Assembly (NCBI RefSeq): GCF_004015795.1
Contig: NZ_ML137221.1
Location: forward strand, 62,001 to 126,000
Direction: 5' to 3'
DNA: 64,000 nucleotides
Source of the DNA: Falsirhodobacter deserti
GTDB taxonomy: Bacteria; Pseudomonadota; Alphaproteobacteria; Rhodobacterales; Rhodobacteraceae
Every line of letters starts with the position of its first letter. The stretch's first letter is position 1. This document shows, one piece after another, positions 24,356 to 32,361 of the stretch. The notes under the pieces were generated by a model. The model saw only the letters and a list, made by a program, of their open reading frames with translations, made no database searches and had not been told where the DNA came from. A program made the translations under genes and the position numbers.

Positions 24356-24745
24356 TCAGTTCCAGATGGCCGGAAGAACCATATCACGCGTCAGTGGCGC
24401 GAGATCGAGTTGGTTTTGCGACCCGGGGAACACCCAGCGAACCTCTTCAATCTCTGCCTGAGCTTCGACCTCTTTATGGATCTGCACCCGAAACACCTCC
24501 GCCTTCACAAGAAAACCGGGCTCGTTGGCAGCAGGGGCGGAAAAACAGCCGAGGTAATCCGCCTCATGCGGTTGGAGGTTCAGCGCAAGCTCCTCGTGAA
24601 GTTCACGGCGTAGGGCGGCCAAGGGCGTCTCGTCGCCATCGATCTTCCCACCCGGTTGCATGAAAGCAGATGTTCCGCGTTTTCGGACAAGCAGGGTTGC
24701 CCCATCATCCCGAATGATTGCGGCGGCGGCTATGCGTATCTCCAT
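24356..24745 (-). CDS. NUDIX hydrolase
   Basis: The 129-residue protein contains a complete NUDIX box, GKIDGDETPLAALRRELHEE, fitting Gx5Ex7REUxEE (about residues 33-52). Such enzymes hydrolyse nucleoside diphosphate derivatives with Mg2+. The start MEIRIAAAAIIRDDG and the length are typical of a single-domain MutT-like protein. Substrate unknown. It is convergent with the aldolase and monocistronic. Confidence 0.9.
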   Translation of the reverse strand: MEIRIAAAAIIRDDGATLLVRKRGTSAFMQPGGKIDGDETPLAALRRELHEELALNLQPHEADYLGCFSAPAANEPGFLVKAEVFRVQIHKEVEAQAEIEEVRWVFPGSQNQLDLAPLTRDMVLPAIWN

Positions 24746-24969
24746 GAGGGTATCTTCCGTCGTTCTTGTATCAGGCCCTTCCTAGGCGAAGGCGCGCCGG
24801 CGGCCAATGGCTGGATTGCCCTCAGGCGAAACCAACAACACTCACCCACTATGGGGTGCCGCAACGCCATGACAGGCAGTGACGAACATCGTCCTGCTCA
24901 TGTTTAACATGAAAATTTCTGGTGTTGTGCCGCGTTGACATGAGCAGGGTTAAATATGATTTTACCCAC
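24746..24969. other. Leader region upstream of the riboswitch
   Basis: No gene is seen. A TTGACA at 24935-24940 and a TATGAT at 24955-24960 resemble sigma-70 elements, but their 14-base spacing is shorter than ideal, so the promoter of the mesXD transcript is only tentatively placed here. An imperfect hairpin (GGGTTAAA with TTTTACCC) lies at about 24947-24967. Confidence 0.35.
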
Positions 24970-25098
24970 AGATCAAGCTGCCGGAGGGAGCCTCGGGTAA
25001 AAGGGGAATTCGGTGCGGCCGTCGCCAAATCCGATGCGACTGCGCCGGGAAGGCTGGACAAGGTTAGACCCCGCAAGTCAGGAAACCTGCCTTGATCT
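24970..25098 (+). promoter_or_regulatory. Cobalamin (B12) riboswitch aptamer ahead of mesXD
   Basis: The stretch shows the cobalamin aptamer landmarks in order: GGGGAATTCGGTG, then GCGCCGGGAAGGC, then the B12 box CCCCGCAAGTCAGGAAACCT ending CTGCC near 25092. The closing P1 stem is visible: AGATCAAG at 24970-24977 pairs exactly with CTTGATCT at 25091-25098. Cobalamin riboswitches normally switch genes off when adenosyl- or methylcobalamin is abundant. Here the downstream genes encode a B12-independent methionine synthase, so repression by B12 makes physiological sense. The assignment is by eye, without a covariance-model search. Confidence 0.9.
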
Positions 25099-25099
25099 A

Positions 25100-25152
25100 T
25101 CACCTGTTCCGACCGCCATGGGCGCGTCGGGAGCGGCCCATCCGCCAGGTGA
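25100..25152 (+). promoter_or_regulatory. Hairpin in the expression platform of the B12 riboswitch
   Basis: TCACCTG (25100-25106) pairs with CAGGTGA (25146-25152), and an inner ATGGGC (25118-25123) pairs with GCCCAT (25136-25141). It starts one base after the P1 stem. With no U tract it may act on Rho access or on translation rather than as an intrinsic terminator; the mode is inferred. Confidence 0.5.
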
Positions 25153-25235
25153 CATCGCTGCTTCGCGACATCCATCGCGAGGAGTCAATTGATTTCAAGG
25201 CTTGTCCCCGCAGGCCATTCAGAAGGCATGTCAGG

Positions 25236-26219
25236 ATGAGAAATGATCTCGCCTACTCCATCAAAAGCATCCGTTTCGACGAAAATTATGCACCCTCGGA
25301 GAATACCCGGGCCACGACCAATTTCGCGAACCTGGCCAGGGGGACCAGCCGCCGCGACAATCTGCGCGCCGCGTTCAACATGATCGACAATCGGTTCAAT
25401 GCACTGGCGCATTGGGACAATCCGAACGGTGATCGCTACTCGGTCGAGCTGGATATCGTTACGGCCGAGATGAGCATCGGTGACGGGAGCCGCGTGCATG
25501 CGTTTCCGTTGATTGAAATCCTGAAACCGACCATCCTAGACCGGAAGACCGGCAAGCGGATTGATGGCATCGCGGGGAACAACTTCTCGTCCTATGTTCG
25601 GGACTATGATTTCAGCATCGTGCTACCGCAGCATAACAAGGGCCGGGCCGAGTTCAGCGTGCCCGAAGATTTCGGTGATCTGCACGGAAACCTGTTCAAG
25701 TTCTTCCTGAACTCGGCCGAGTACCGGAAGCATTTCGCAAAGCCCCCCGTCATATGCCTGAGCGTTTCAAGCAGCCGTACTTATTACCGGACCGAGAATA
25801 CGCATCCCGTACTGGGCGTCGAATACCGGCAGGATGAATTCTCCTCAACTGATCGGTATTTTGCGAAGATGGGATTGCAGGTCCGCTATTTCATGCCTGC
25901 AAACAGCGTCGCGCCTCTGGCTTTCTACTTCACCGGCGATCTCCTTCACGATTATTCTAATCTGGAGCTTATCGGCACGATCAGCACGATGGAGACCTTC
26001 CAGCGGATCTACCGGCCCGAGATCTACAATGCCAATTCGCCCGCAGGGGCGTGCTACCGGCCCAGCCTGAAGCATCAGGATTATTCGTCGACCCGGATCG
26101 TCTATGACCGGGAAGAGCGCAGTCGACTGGCTGTCGAACAAGGCAAGTTTGCCGAAGAGCATTTCATGACGCCATACCGGGCCATTCTTGAAGAATGGTC
26201 CGCCCAATACGCCGCCTGA
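25236..26219 (+). CDS. mesX: MesX (DUF1852), partner of MesD methionine synthase
   Basis: The 327-residue protein matches DUF1852: IKSIRFDENYAPSENTRATT near the start, NFANLARGTSRRDNLRAA, FNALAHWDNPNGDRYSVELD, and RIYRPEIYNANSPAG near the end. The family was named MesX when shown to be needed for the MesD class of folate-independent methionine synthases. Its chemical role is not settled; it may help supply the methyl donor, and the MesD/X system was reported to need oxygen. The ATG at 25236 is chosen because family members begin just before SIK.IRFDENY. The longer frame from 25092 would run into the riboswitch. mesD follows after 28 bases. Confidence 0.93.
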   Translation: MRNDLAYSIKSIRFDENYAPSENTRATTNFANLARGTSRRDNLRAAFNMIDNRFNALAHWDNPNGDRYSVELDIVTAEMSIGDGSRVHAFPLIEILKPTILDRKTGKRIDGIAGNNFSSYVRDYDFSIVLPQHNKGRAEFSVPEDFGDLHGNLFKFFLNSAEYRKHFAKPPVICLSVSSSRTYYRTENTHPVLGVEYRQDEFSSTDRYFAKMGLQVRYFMPANSVAPLAFYFTGDLLHDYSNLELIGTISTMETFQRIYRPEIYNANSPAGACYRPSLKHQDYSSTRIVYDREERSRLAVEQGKFAEEHFMTPYRAILEEWSAQYAA

Positions 26220-26247
26220 ATATCCGGACATGCAAGGACATCTTATC

Positions 26248-27276
26248 ATGAACAAACTGCTGCCCACCTCGACTGCGGGAAGTTTGCCCAAACCCTCCTG
26301 GCTTGCGCAGCCGGAAACCCTCTGGTCGCCGTGGAAGCTGCAGGGGCAGGAGCTGGTGGAAGGCAAGCAGGATGCTCTGCGCGTCGCCTTGAACGATCAG
26401 CAGCGGGCAGGCATCGACATCGTCAGCGACGGAGAGCAGACGCGCCAACATTTCGTCACCTCGTTCATCGAGCATCTGGGCGGCGTGGATTTCGAGAAGC
26501 GCGAAACCGTCAGGATCCGCGATCGGTATGACGCCAGCGTCCCGACTGTCGTCGGGGCCGTATCCCGCCACAAGCCGGTTTTCCTGGATGATGCGAAGTT
26601 CCTGCGCGGACAGACCGATCAACCGATCAAATGGGCCCTGCCCGGCCCCATGACGATGATCGATACGCTTTACGACGCCCATTACAAAAGCCGCGAAAAA
26701 CTGGCGTGGGAATTCGCCAGGATCCTTAACCAGGAAGCCAAGGAATTGGAAGCTGCGGGCGTTGACATCATCCAGTTCGATGAACCGGCTTTCAACGTCT
26801 TCTTCGATGAGGTGAACGACTGGGGGATCGCGGCATTGGAAAAAGCGGCCGAAGGCCTCAAGTGCGAAACCGCCGTTCACATCTGCTATGGTTACGGCAT
26901 CAAGGCCAATACGGATTGGAAGAAGACCTTGGGTACCGAATGGCGGCAATACGAGGAGATCTTTCCCAAGTTGCAGACATCCAGCATCGACATGATATCC
27001 CTTGAATGCCAACATTCCCGCGTTCCGATGGATCTGATCGAACTCCTCCGGGGCAAGAAGGTGATGGTCGGAGCCATCGATGTTGCGACCCACACCATAG
27101 AAACGCCCGACGAAGTCGCCGACGTCTTGCGGAATGCGCTTCGGTTCGTGGATGCCGACAAGCTTTATCCCTGCACCAATTGCGGGATGGCCCCCCTGCC
27201 CCGACATGTGGCCCAAGGAAAGTTAACAGCATTGAGCGCAGGTGCAGCCATCGTACGAAACGAACTTTCGGCCTGA
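26248..27276 (+). CDS. mesD: MesD, B12- and folate-independent methionine synthase (core MetE type)
   Basis: The 342-residue protein corresponds to the catalytic C-terminal half of MetE without the N-terminal folate-binding half. Zinc ligands are visible: H211 and C213 (VHICYG), E253 (SLECQHS) and C312 (CTNCGM). The homocysteine-site motif QFDEPAFN is also present. It transfers a methyl group to homocysteine to form methionine in the cytoplasm. Pairing with MesX marks it as the MesD class, not the archaeal or corrinoid-linked core-MetE types. It lies 28 bases after mesX under the same B12 riboswitch, so it should be made when cobalamin is short. Confidence 0.93.
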   Translation: MNKLLPTSTAGSLPKPSWLAQPETLWSPWKLQGQELVEGKQDALRVALNDQQRAGIDIVSDGEQTRQHFVTSFIEHLGGVDFEKRETVRIRDRYDASVPTVVGAVSRHKPVFLDDAKFLRGQTDQPIKWALPGPMTMIDTLYDAHYKSREKLAWEFARILNQEAKELEAAGVDIIQFDEPAFNVFFDEVNDWGIAALEKAAEGLKCETAVHICYGYGIKANTDWKKTLGTEWRQYEEIFPKLQTSSIDMISLECQHSRVPMDLIELLRGKKVMVGAIDVATHTIETPDEVADVLRNALRFVDADKLYPCTNCGMAPLPRHVAQGKLTALSAGAAIVRNELSA

Positions 27277-27353
27277 CGATGATCTTTCTGCCCGCCTGGG
27301 ACGGAAGCGGAGCCTAAATTCGCTGAGCAAGCCTTGATGTAACGAGGTATCCG

Positions 27354-27482
27354 CTGGCCGAAAGCGATTTTGTCGTCCCCCAGGAGGAGCTTCTTACGAC
27401 GCTTGAGCATGTCTGGCGCGAGCCCGATGCAGAGCGCAAGTCAGGTGCGGGAGCAAGCATTTGGATGAACCAGATGAAGTGA
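27354..27482 (+). pseudogene. Short C-terminal coding remnant, unidentified
   Basis: The frame reads ESDFVVPQEELLTTLEHVWR and ends in a stop at 27482. It looks coding by composition but has no start, and I do not recognise the family. It probably marks another truncated gene in the 27.3-28.0 kb decay zone. Confidence 0.3.
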
Positions 27483-27513
27483 CCTGACGCGGCTCCGTCC
27501 CGTCACCTCTGCG

Positions 27514-27720
27514 CTGGCATCGTGCAGATCTTCGCCTGGGGCGGCAGTTACTATCCCATGGCCGTGCTGGCCGCGCCCATCTTGGCAGATACAGGCTGAC
27601 CGTTGCCGTGTTTAGCAGGAGCAATCTCGGCGGCATTGGCCTGCGCCGGGCTGGTGTCGCCTCAAGTCGGCCGCGCCATCGCCTGCTTTGGCGTGGGGCC
27701 AGTCCGGGCAAAGGATATGA
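27514..27720 (+). pseudogene. Decayed MFS transporter, N-terminal fragment
   Basis: The frame reads GIVQIFAWGGSYYPMAVLAA and PILADTG, then a TGA where a tryptophan is expected. It continues ISAALACAGLVSPQVGRAIA and CFGVGPV. This is the N-terminal pattern of MFS permeases (WG.SYY..AVLA.PI..DTGW, then G.VSP.VGR.ID..G.RPV). After about 27720 the resemblance ends. Only the first two helices survive, so it is a dead gene. Confidence 0.75.
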
Positions 27721-27998
27721 AGATGCTCGCCTTCGCATCTTCTACGGCGCTGACATTGGCGTCTTTTCCATCGCGCAAGGATGACTGCCGTGGTTCATCG
27801 AGATAACCGGTATCCGATGCTGATGGGACGGCGGGCGCGACCGCCCTTTCCGGCGAAGGCCGCGGCCCTAGCGGGGCGCTGATTGCAAGCTGCAAGCAGT
27901 GGCAGCTGTCGTGGCCCTTTGCATTTTGTGGGCCTGACCGTGCTGCTGTTGTGCGCCGCTGAGCTAGACCTCTCACGATACCGCAGATGCAAGCGCGA
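27721..27998. other. Non-coding tail of decay zone
   Basis: No recognisable gene, repeat or signal was found between the MFS relic and the hairpin that ends the next operon. Confidence 0.4.
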
Positions 27999-28023
27999 GT
28001 GCCGGTGCGCCTTGCACCGGCAC
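27999..28023 (-). terminator. Hairpin at the end of the ABC/Gfo-Idh operon
   Basis: A perfect 10-bp stem (GTGCCGGTGC at 27999-28008 with 28014-28023) with a 5-nt loop lies 7 bases past the stop codon of the minus-strand oxidoreductase. A U tract is lacking on that strand, so it may be a Rho-assisted or processing hairpin. Confidence 0.6.
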
Positions 28024-28029
28024 CGCCGT

Positions 28030-29310
28030 TCAAAGGGTGACCAGCGTCGAAACCTGCACTGGCAGTCCCGTAGCGAAAGAGCGGTTTGCCGCAAGCCCTG
28101 TCAGAATCGACATGGCACCATCGCGGTAACCGGCAGCGTAATGCCCGCCCGAATTGGATCGCCCGAAGATATCGGCCAGCATCCTGTTGTCGCCGCCGCC
28201 ATGGCCGCCCTCACCCATCTCCACCGGAACGACGCGGGGCGTTCCATGAAGGGGGAAGTGATAAAGCTGGATACCTTCGGCCGCGCCTTCCTGGTCCGCT
28301 TCGCCGCCGGCGTTGATGTAGGACGTCTCACGCACCATCAACTCGATCCGGCCGCCGGATCCGTTGAAGCTTACATTGAACCCTTCCCAGGGCGCGTAGG
28401 CATTCAATGAATAGGTCATGACGGCGCGGTTGCGGTAACGAACCATGACCTGCATCGTGTCTTCTATGCTTATGCCATCGCCAAAGACGTTCTGGTCACG
28501 TTGATATCCATCCTCATGCTCGGCATCCCAGTAAAGGCCCTTCTGGGCCGGGCTGGAGGTAAGGTCGATGGCGAAGGGATCGTTTCGCGCAGCCTCCACA
28601 CCCGTTGTGCGGGTATACGGGGTGAACAGTCCGCGATCCTCGGCATTGGCGCGCCCATAGAAGCGCAGATCGCCCATGCCGAACACCGTTTCCGGCTGCG
28701 TGCCCAGCCAGAAGTTCACCAGATCGAAATGGTGGGTGGACTTATGGACCATCAAGCCGCCGCTGTTGCGTTTGTCGCGGTGCCAGCGTCGGAAGTAATC
28801 CGCGCCATGCTTCGTATCCAGAAGCCATTCGAAATGGACCGAGAACACCTCACCGATCCCGCCCAAGGCGATCAGCTCCCTTACCGCTGCGTTGTGGGGG
28901 GCATAACGATAGTTGAACGTGACGCGAACCGAGCGTCCCGTGCGCTTTACCGCGTCGACGATTTGCTGGCACTTTTCCACGTCGGTCGTCATCGGCTTTT
29001 CCGTAATCACGTCGCGCCCTGCCTCCAGCGCGGCGATGATATAAGTGTGGTGCGTCCGGTCTATGGTCGTGACGATCACGGCTTCGGCGCCGGTCTCCTC
29101 CAGCATCCGGCCGAAATCTTCGGCCTTGTAGGTGGGTAGGTTCGGATAGCCGAATTCCGTTACAAGAACCTTGTTCGTGTAATCCATGCGCGTCTGGTTG
29201 GTATCGCACAGCGCCACCAGCTCCGAACTGTCGCGGTAGGCACCGGCGACTGCCTCATAGAACATTCTGGCCCGTGCGCCGGTGCCAACAAGCGCGTATT
29301 TCTTGCGCAT
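28030..29310 (-). CDS. Gfo/Idh/MocA-family oxidoreductase
   Basis: The 426-residue protein has an N-terminal Rossmann fold (ALVGTGARARMFYEAVAG), the family signature VITEKPMTTDVEK near residue 105 and the conserved GGLMVHKSTHHFDLVNFWLG region in the catalytic domain. It is longer than average; the extra C-terminal part (about residues 330-426) resembles the larger glycoside- or inositol-acting members. It is the last gene of the second CUT1 ABC operon, 94 bases after the ATPase gene, so it probably oxidises the imported sugar. Cofactor NAD(P); substrate unknown. Confidence 0.88.
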   Translation of the reverse strand: MRKKYALVGTGARARMFYEAVAGAYRDSSELVALCDTNQTRMDYTNKVLVTEFGYPNLPTYKAEDFGRMLEETGAEAVIVTTIDRTHHTYIIAALEAGRDVITEKPMTTDVEKCQQIVDAVKRTGRSVRVTFNYRYAPHNAAVRELIALGGIGEVFSVHFEWLLDTKHGADYFRRWHRDKRNSGGLMVHKSTHHFDLVNFWLGTQPETVFGMGDLRFYGRANAEDRGLFTPYTRTTGVEAARNDPFAIDLTSSPAQKGLYWDAEHEDGYQRDQNVFGDGISIEDTMQVMVRYRNRAVMTYSLNAYAPWEGFNVSFNGSGGRIELMVRETSYINAGGEADQEGAAEGIQLYHFPLHGTPRVVPVEMGEGGHGGGDNRMLADIFGRSNSGGHYAAGYRDGAMSILTGLAANRSFATGLPVQVSTLVTL

Positions 29311-29404
29311 CTTCTTCTCCTTGATATGCGACCACCGTCGCGGCAGGTTTTCCAGCCCCGGCCCCTGAAGGGACCGGGTTCATGATGATCCAGCGGGATG
29401 TTCT

Positions 29405-30475
29405 TCAGTGGCGAAGGGCCGAGCCGTCGGGGTTGAAAAGGTGGCACTTCGCCGGATCGACCCGCATCGGCACCGTGTCGCCCGTGCGGCACGGCTGCTG
29501 GCCGGGAAGCACAACGGCCAAGGCGTTCCGATCCCCCGCGGGGCGCACATGAAGGACGGTGCTGCCGCCCAGATGCTCCACAAGTTCCACCCGCCCGTCG
29601 CCAAGGGATGCACCTTCGCCGCCGACCGAGATATGTTCGGGGCGGATGCCCAGCGTCAGCGGGGTACCGGGTGCAGCGGTAAGGGCATGACCCACCTGCA
29701 ACCGCTGCCCTGCAAGCATCACGCCATCGCCCTCGGTTTTGACGGGCATGAAGTTCATCTTGGGCGATCCGATGAAGCCGGCGACGAATTCGTTCGCCGG
29801 CGCGTTGTAAAGCTCCAGCGGGGAGCCGACCTGCATGACCTTGCCGCCGCGCAACACGACGATCTGGTCGGCCATTGTCATCGCCTCCACCTGATCATGC
29901 GTGACATAGATCATCGTGTTTCCAAGGCGTTCATGCATCTTGGAAATCTCGACCCGCATCTGGACCCGCAGTTCCGCATCAAGGTTTGACAAAGGCTCGT
30001 CGAACAGGAATATCCTGGGATCGCGGACGATCGACCGGCCGATGGCCACCCTTTGCCGCTGGCCGCCCGACAATGCCCTTGGCTTGCGTTGCAGGTAATC
30101 GGTGATCTGGAGCGTTTCCGCTGCGGCCCGAACGCGGCGATCAACCTCGGCACGGGGATAACCGGCTGTTTCCAGCCCGAAGGCAAGGTTCTTGTAAACG
30201 CTCATGTGCGGGTAAAGCGCATAGGATTGGAAGACCATCGCGATGCCGCGCTTTGCGGCGGCGACATCGTTCATCCGTTCGTCATCGATCAGAAGATCCC
30301 CGTCCGAAATCGTTTCCAGCCCTGCGATCATCCGCAAAAGCGTGGACTTGCCGCAGCCGGACGGGCCGACAAAGACGGTGAAGGCCCCCGGCTTGATCTC
30401 CAGATCTATTCCGCGGATCACGTCGAAGGCGCCGTACCGCTTTTCGACCCTTTTCAGTTCAATTCTTGTAGCCAT
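29405..30475 (-). CDS. Sugar ABC transporter ATP-binding protein, UgpC/MalK type
   Basis: The 356-residue ATPase shows Walker A GPSGCGKSTLLRMIAG, Q-loop MVFQSYALYPHMS, signature LSGGQRQRVAIGRS, Walker B FLFDEPLSNLD and YVTHDQVEAMTMADQ, followed by a C-terminal TOBE domain. It powers the CUT1 importer whose permeases and binding protein lie just upstream on the same strand. There is a 69-base gap to the preceding permease gene. Confidence 0.95.
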   Translation of the reverse strand: MATRIELKRVEKRYGAFDVIRGIDLEIKPGAFTVFVGPSGCGKSTLLRMIAGLETISDGDLLIDDERMNDVAAAKRGIAMVFQSYALYPHMSVYKNLAFGLETAGYPRAEVDRRVRAAAETLQITDYLQRKPRALSGGQRQRVAIGRSIVRDPRIFLFDEPLSNLDAELRVQMRVEISKMHERLGNTMIYVTHDQVEAMTMADQIVVLRGGKVMQVGSPLELYNAPANEFVAGFIGSPKMNFMPVKTEGDGVMLAGQRLQVGHALTAAPGTPLTLGIRPEHISVGGEGASLGDGRVELVEHLGGSTVLHVRPAGDRNALAVVLPGQQPCRTGDTVPMRVDPAKCHLFNPDGSALRH

Positions 30476-30544
30476 TCGCGTTATCCGAAATTGGGGCCTC
30501 GGGCTGCCCTGCCCCGCGATCTGCGCGGCGGGCCTGCACGGGCG

Positions 30545-31420
30545 TCAGCGTTTCATGCCCGTGGTGGCGATGCCTTCGATCAGCAATCGCTGGAAAAACA
30601 GGAAGATCAGGAAGATCGGGACAAGTGACAGCACCGACATCGCGAACAGCTCGTTCCAGCTGGATGTGCCTGAAGAGTCGATGAACGAGCGCAGGCCAAG
30701 CTGGACCGTGTAGTTGCGCATCTCGCTGATATAGATAAGCGGTCCGAAAAAATCCTCCCACGTCCAGATGAACGAGAAGATCGCGGCCGTCGCAAGCACC
30801 GGCATCGAAAGCGGAAGGATGATCTTCCAATAGATCCGCCAGGGGCTGCACCCATCCATCCGGGCCGCCTCGTCCAGCTCGCGCGGGATGCCGCGGAAGA
30901 ACTGCACCATCAGGAAGATGAAGAAGGCATCCACTGCAAAGTATTTCGGCAGGATCAGCGGCCACCACGTGTTGACCATATCGAGGCTGCGGAACAGCAC
31001 GTATTGCGGGATCAGCGTCACGTGATAGGGCAGCATCAGCGTGCCCAGCATCAGTGCGAACCAGAACCTTTGCCCGAAAAAGCGCAACCGCGCGAAGGCA
31101 TAAGCCACAAGCGATGCCGCCAGCACATTGCCGATCGTCGACAGCACCGCAATGATGAGAGAGTTGACGAAGAACCGGCCGAAACTGATCTGCAGGCCGA
31201 ACCATCCGTCGGGATAGGCGCTGATCGTCACCTGCGACGGCACAAGCCCCGCATCGCCGCCAAACAACTCTTCCGGCGGGCGCAGCGACCCTGAAAGCAT
31301 CCACAGGATCGGATAGATCATCACGAAGCAGACGGCGATCAGCAGCGCGTGGCGCAGGGTGGAGGTCAGCCGCGGGTGCTTGGGCTGCAGGCCGGGCATG
31401 TTGTTCGATGCGTCAGTCAT
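30545..31420 (-). CDS. Sugar ABC transporter permease, MalG type
   Basis: The 291-residue membrane protein has six predicted helices (LLIAVCFVMIYPILWMLSGS near the start) and an EAA loop RELDEAARMDGCSPWRIYWK at about residues 180-200. It is the second channel subunit of this CUT1 importer. Its start overlaps the stop of the preceding permease by 8 bases, which implies coupled translation. Confidence 0.93.
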   Translation of the reverse strand: MTDASNNMPGLQPKHPRLTSTLRHALLIAVCFVMIYPILWMLSGSLRPPEELFGGDAGLVPSQVTISAYPDGWFGLQISFGRFFVNSLIIAVLSTIGNVLAASLVAYAFARLRFFGQRFWFALMLGTLMLPYHVTLIPQYVLFRSLDMVNTWWPLILPKYFAVDAFFIFLMVQFFRGIPRELDEAARMDGCSPWRIYWKIILPLSMPVLATAAIFSFIWTWEDFFGPLIYISEMRNYTVQLGLRSFIDSSGTSSWNELFAMSVLSLVPIFLIFLFFQRLLIEGIATTGMKR

Positions 31421-32357
31421 CGTGATGCACCCAGTATTTCGTGGACAGGAAGGAAATCGCCGTGAAGATCGCGATGATGATCACAAGAACCCATGCCAGT
31501 GCCGAGGCATAGCCCATGCGGAAGTAACCGAACGCCTCCTGATACAGATACAGCGTGTAGAAGAGCGTGGAGTTGATCGGCCCGCCGGACCCGCCCGAAA
31601 TGATGAAGGCGGGTGTGAAGGCCTTGAATGCCTCGATCGTCTGGATCACCAGGTTGAAGAAGACGACAGGCGACAGCAGCGGCAGGGTTATGCGAAGGAA
31701 TTGCCGCGTGGGCGAGGCGCCATCAAGGCTTGCGGCTTCGTACATGTCGGTCGGGATCTGGCGCAATCCTGCAAGAAAGATGATCATGGGCGATCCAAAC
31801 TGCCACACCGAAAGAACCACCAGCGTGTAAAGCGAGTAATTGGGATTGGAGATCCAGCTTGGCCCTTCGATACCGATCTGCGCCAGCAGGCTGTTGACCA
31901 GCCCGTCGGATGCGAAAAGCTGCCGCCACAGCACTGCGATGGCCACCGATGTTCCCAGAAGCGACGGCAGATAGAAGATTGCCCGATAGACCGGCAGCCC
32001 CTGCATCCCGCGGTTCAGCAGCATTGCAACCGCCAGCGCGAAAGCCAGCTTCAGCGGAACCGACAGCAAGACATAAAGCAGCGTGACCTTCATCGAGGCC
32101 GCGAATTTCGGATCCTGCGTGACCATGCGGACATAGTTCTGGGCCCCGATGAATTCCGGCGTGGTCAGCAGGTCGAAATCGGTGAAGGACAGATACAGCG
32201 AAGCAAGCGCCGGCCCAAGCGTCAGAAGGAAGAAGCCCAGAAGCCACGGTGCGAGGAATAAGTATCCCGCACCGTTGCGCCGCATGGCAGCGCCCAAACG
32301 GGAGGGCGAGGCCCGCATCCGGGCCGCCGCAGGGCGGCTCAGCGTCTGTTCCGCCAT
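31413..32357 (-). CDS. Sugar ABC transporter permease, MalF type
   Basis: The 314-residue membrane protein begins MAEQTLSRPAAARMRASPS and has its first helix at LFLAPWLLGFFLLTLGPALA. The EAA loop reads TDMYEAASLDGASPTRQFLR. The ATG at 32357, four bases after the binding-protein stop, is preferred to one 17 codons further upstream that would lie inside that gene. With the MalG-type partner it forms the inner-membrane channel. Confidence 0.92.
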   Translation of the reverse strand: MAEQTLSRPAAARMRASPSRLGAAMRRNGAGYLFLAPWLLGFFLLTLGPALASLYLSFTDFDLLTTPEFIGAQNYVRMVTQDPKFAASMKVTLLYVLLSVPLKLAFALAVAMLLNRGMQGLPVYRAIFYLPSLLGTSVAIAVLWRQLFASDGLVNSLLAQIGIEGPSWISNPNYSLYTLVVLSVWQFGSPMIIFLAGLRQIPTDMYEAASLDGASPTRQFLRITLPLLSPVVFFNLVIQTIEAFKAFTPAFIISGGSGGPINSTLFYTLYLYQEAFGYFRMGYASALAWVLVIIIAIFTAISFLSTKYWVHHDD

Positions 32358-32361
32358 GACC

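Noticed and set aside
25092-25235. Extended N-terminus of mesX from a TTG at 25092
   Set aside because: It would start inside the cobalamin aptamer and encodes 48 residues with no family resemblance; DUF1852 proteins begin near 25236.
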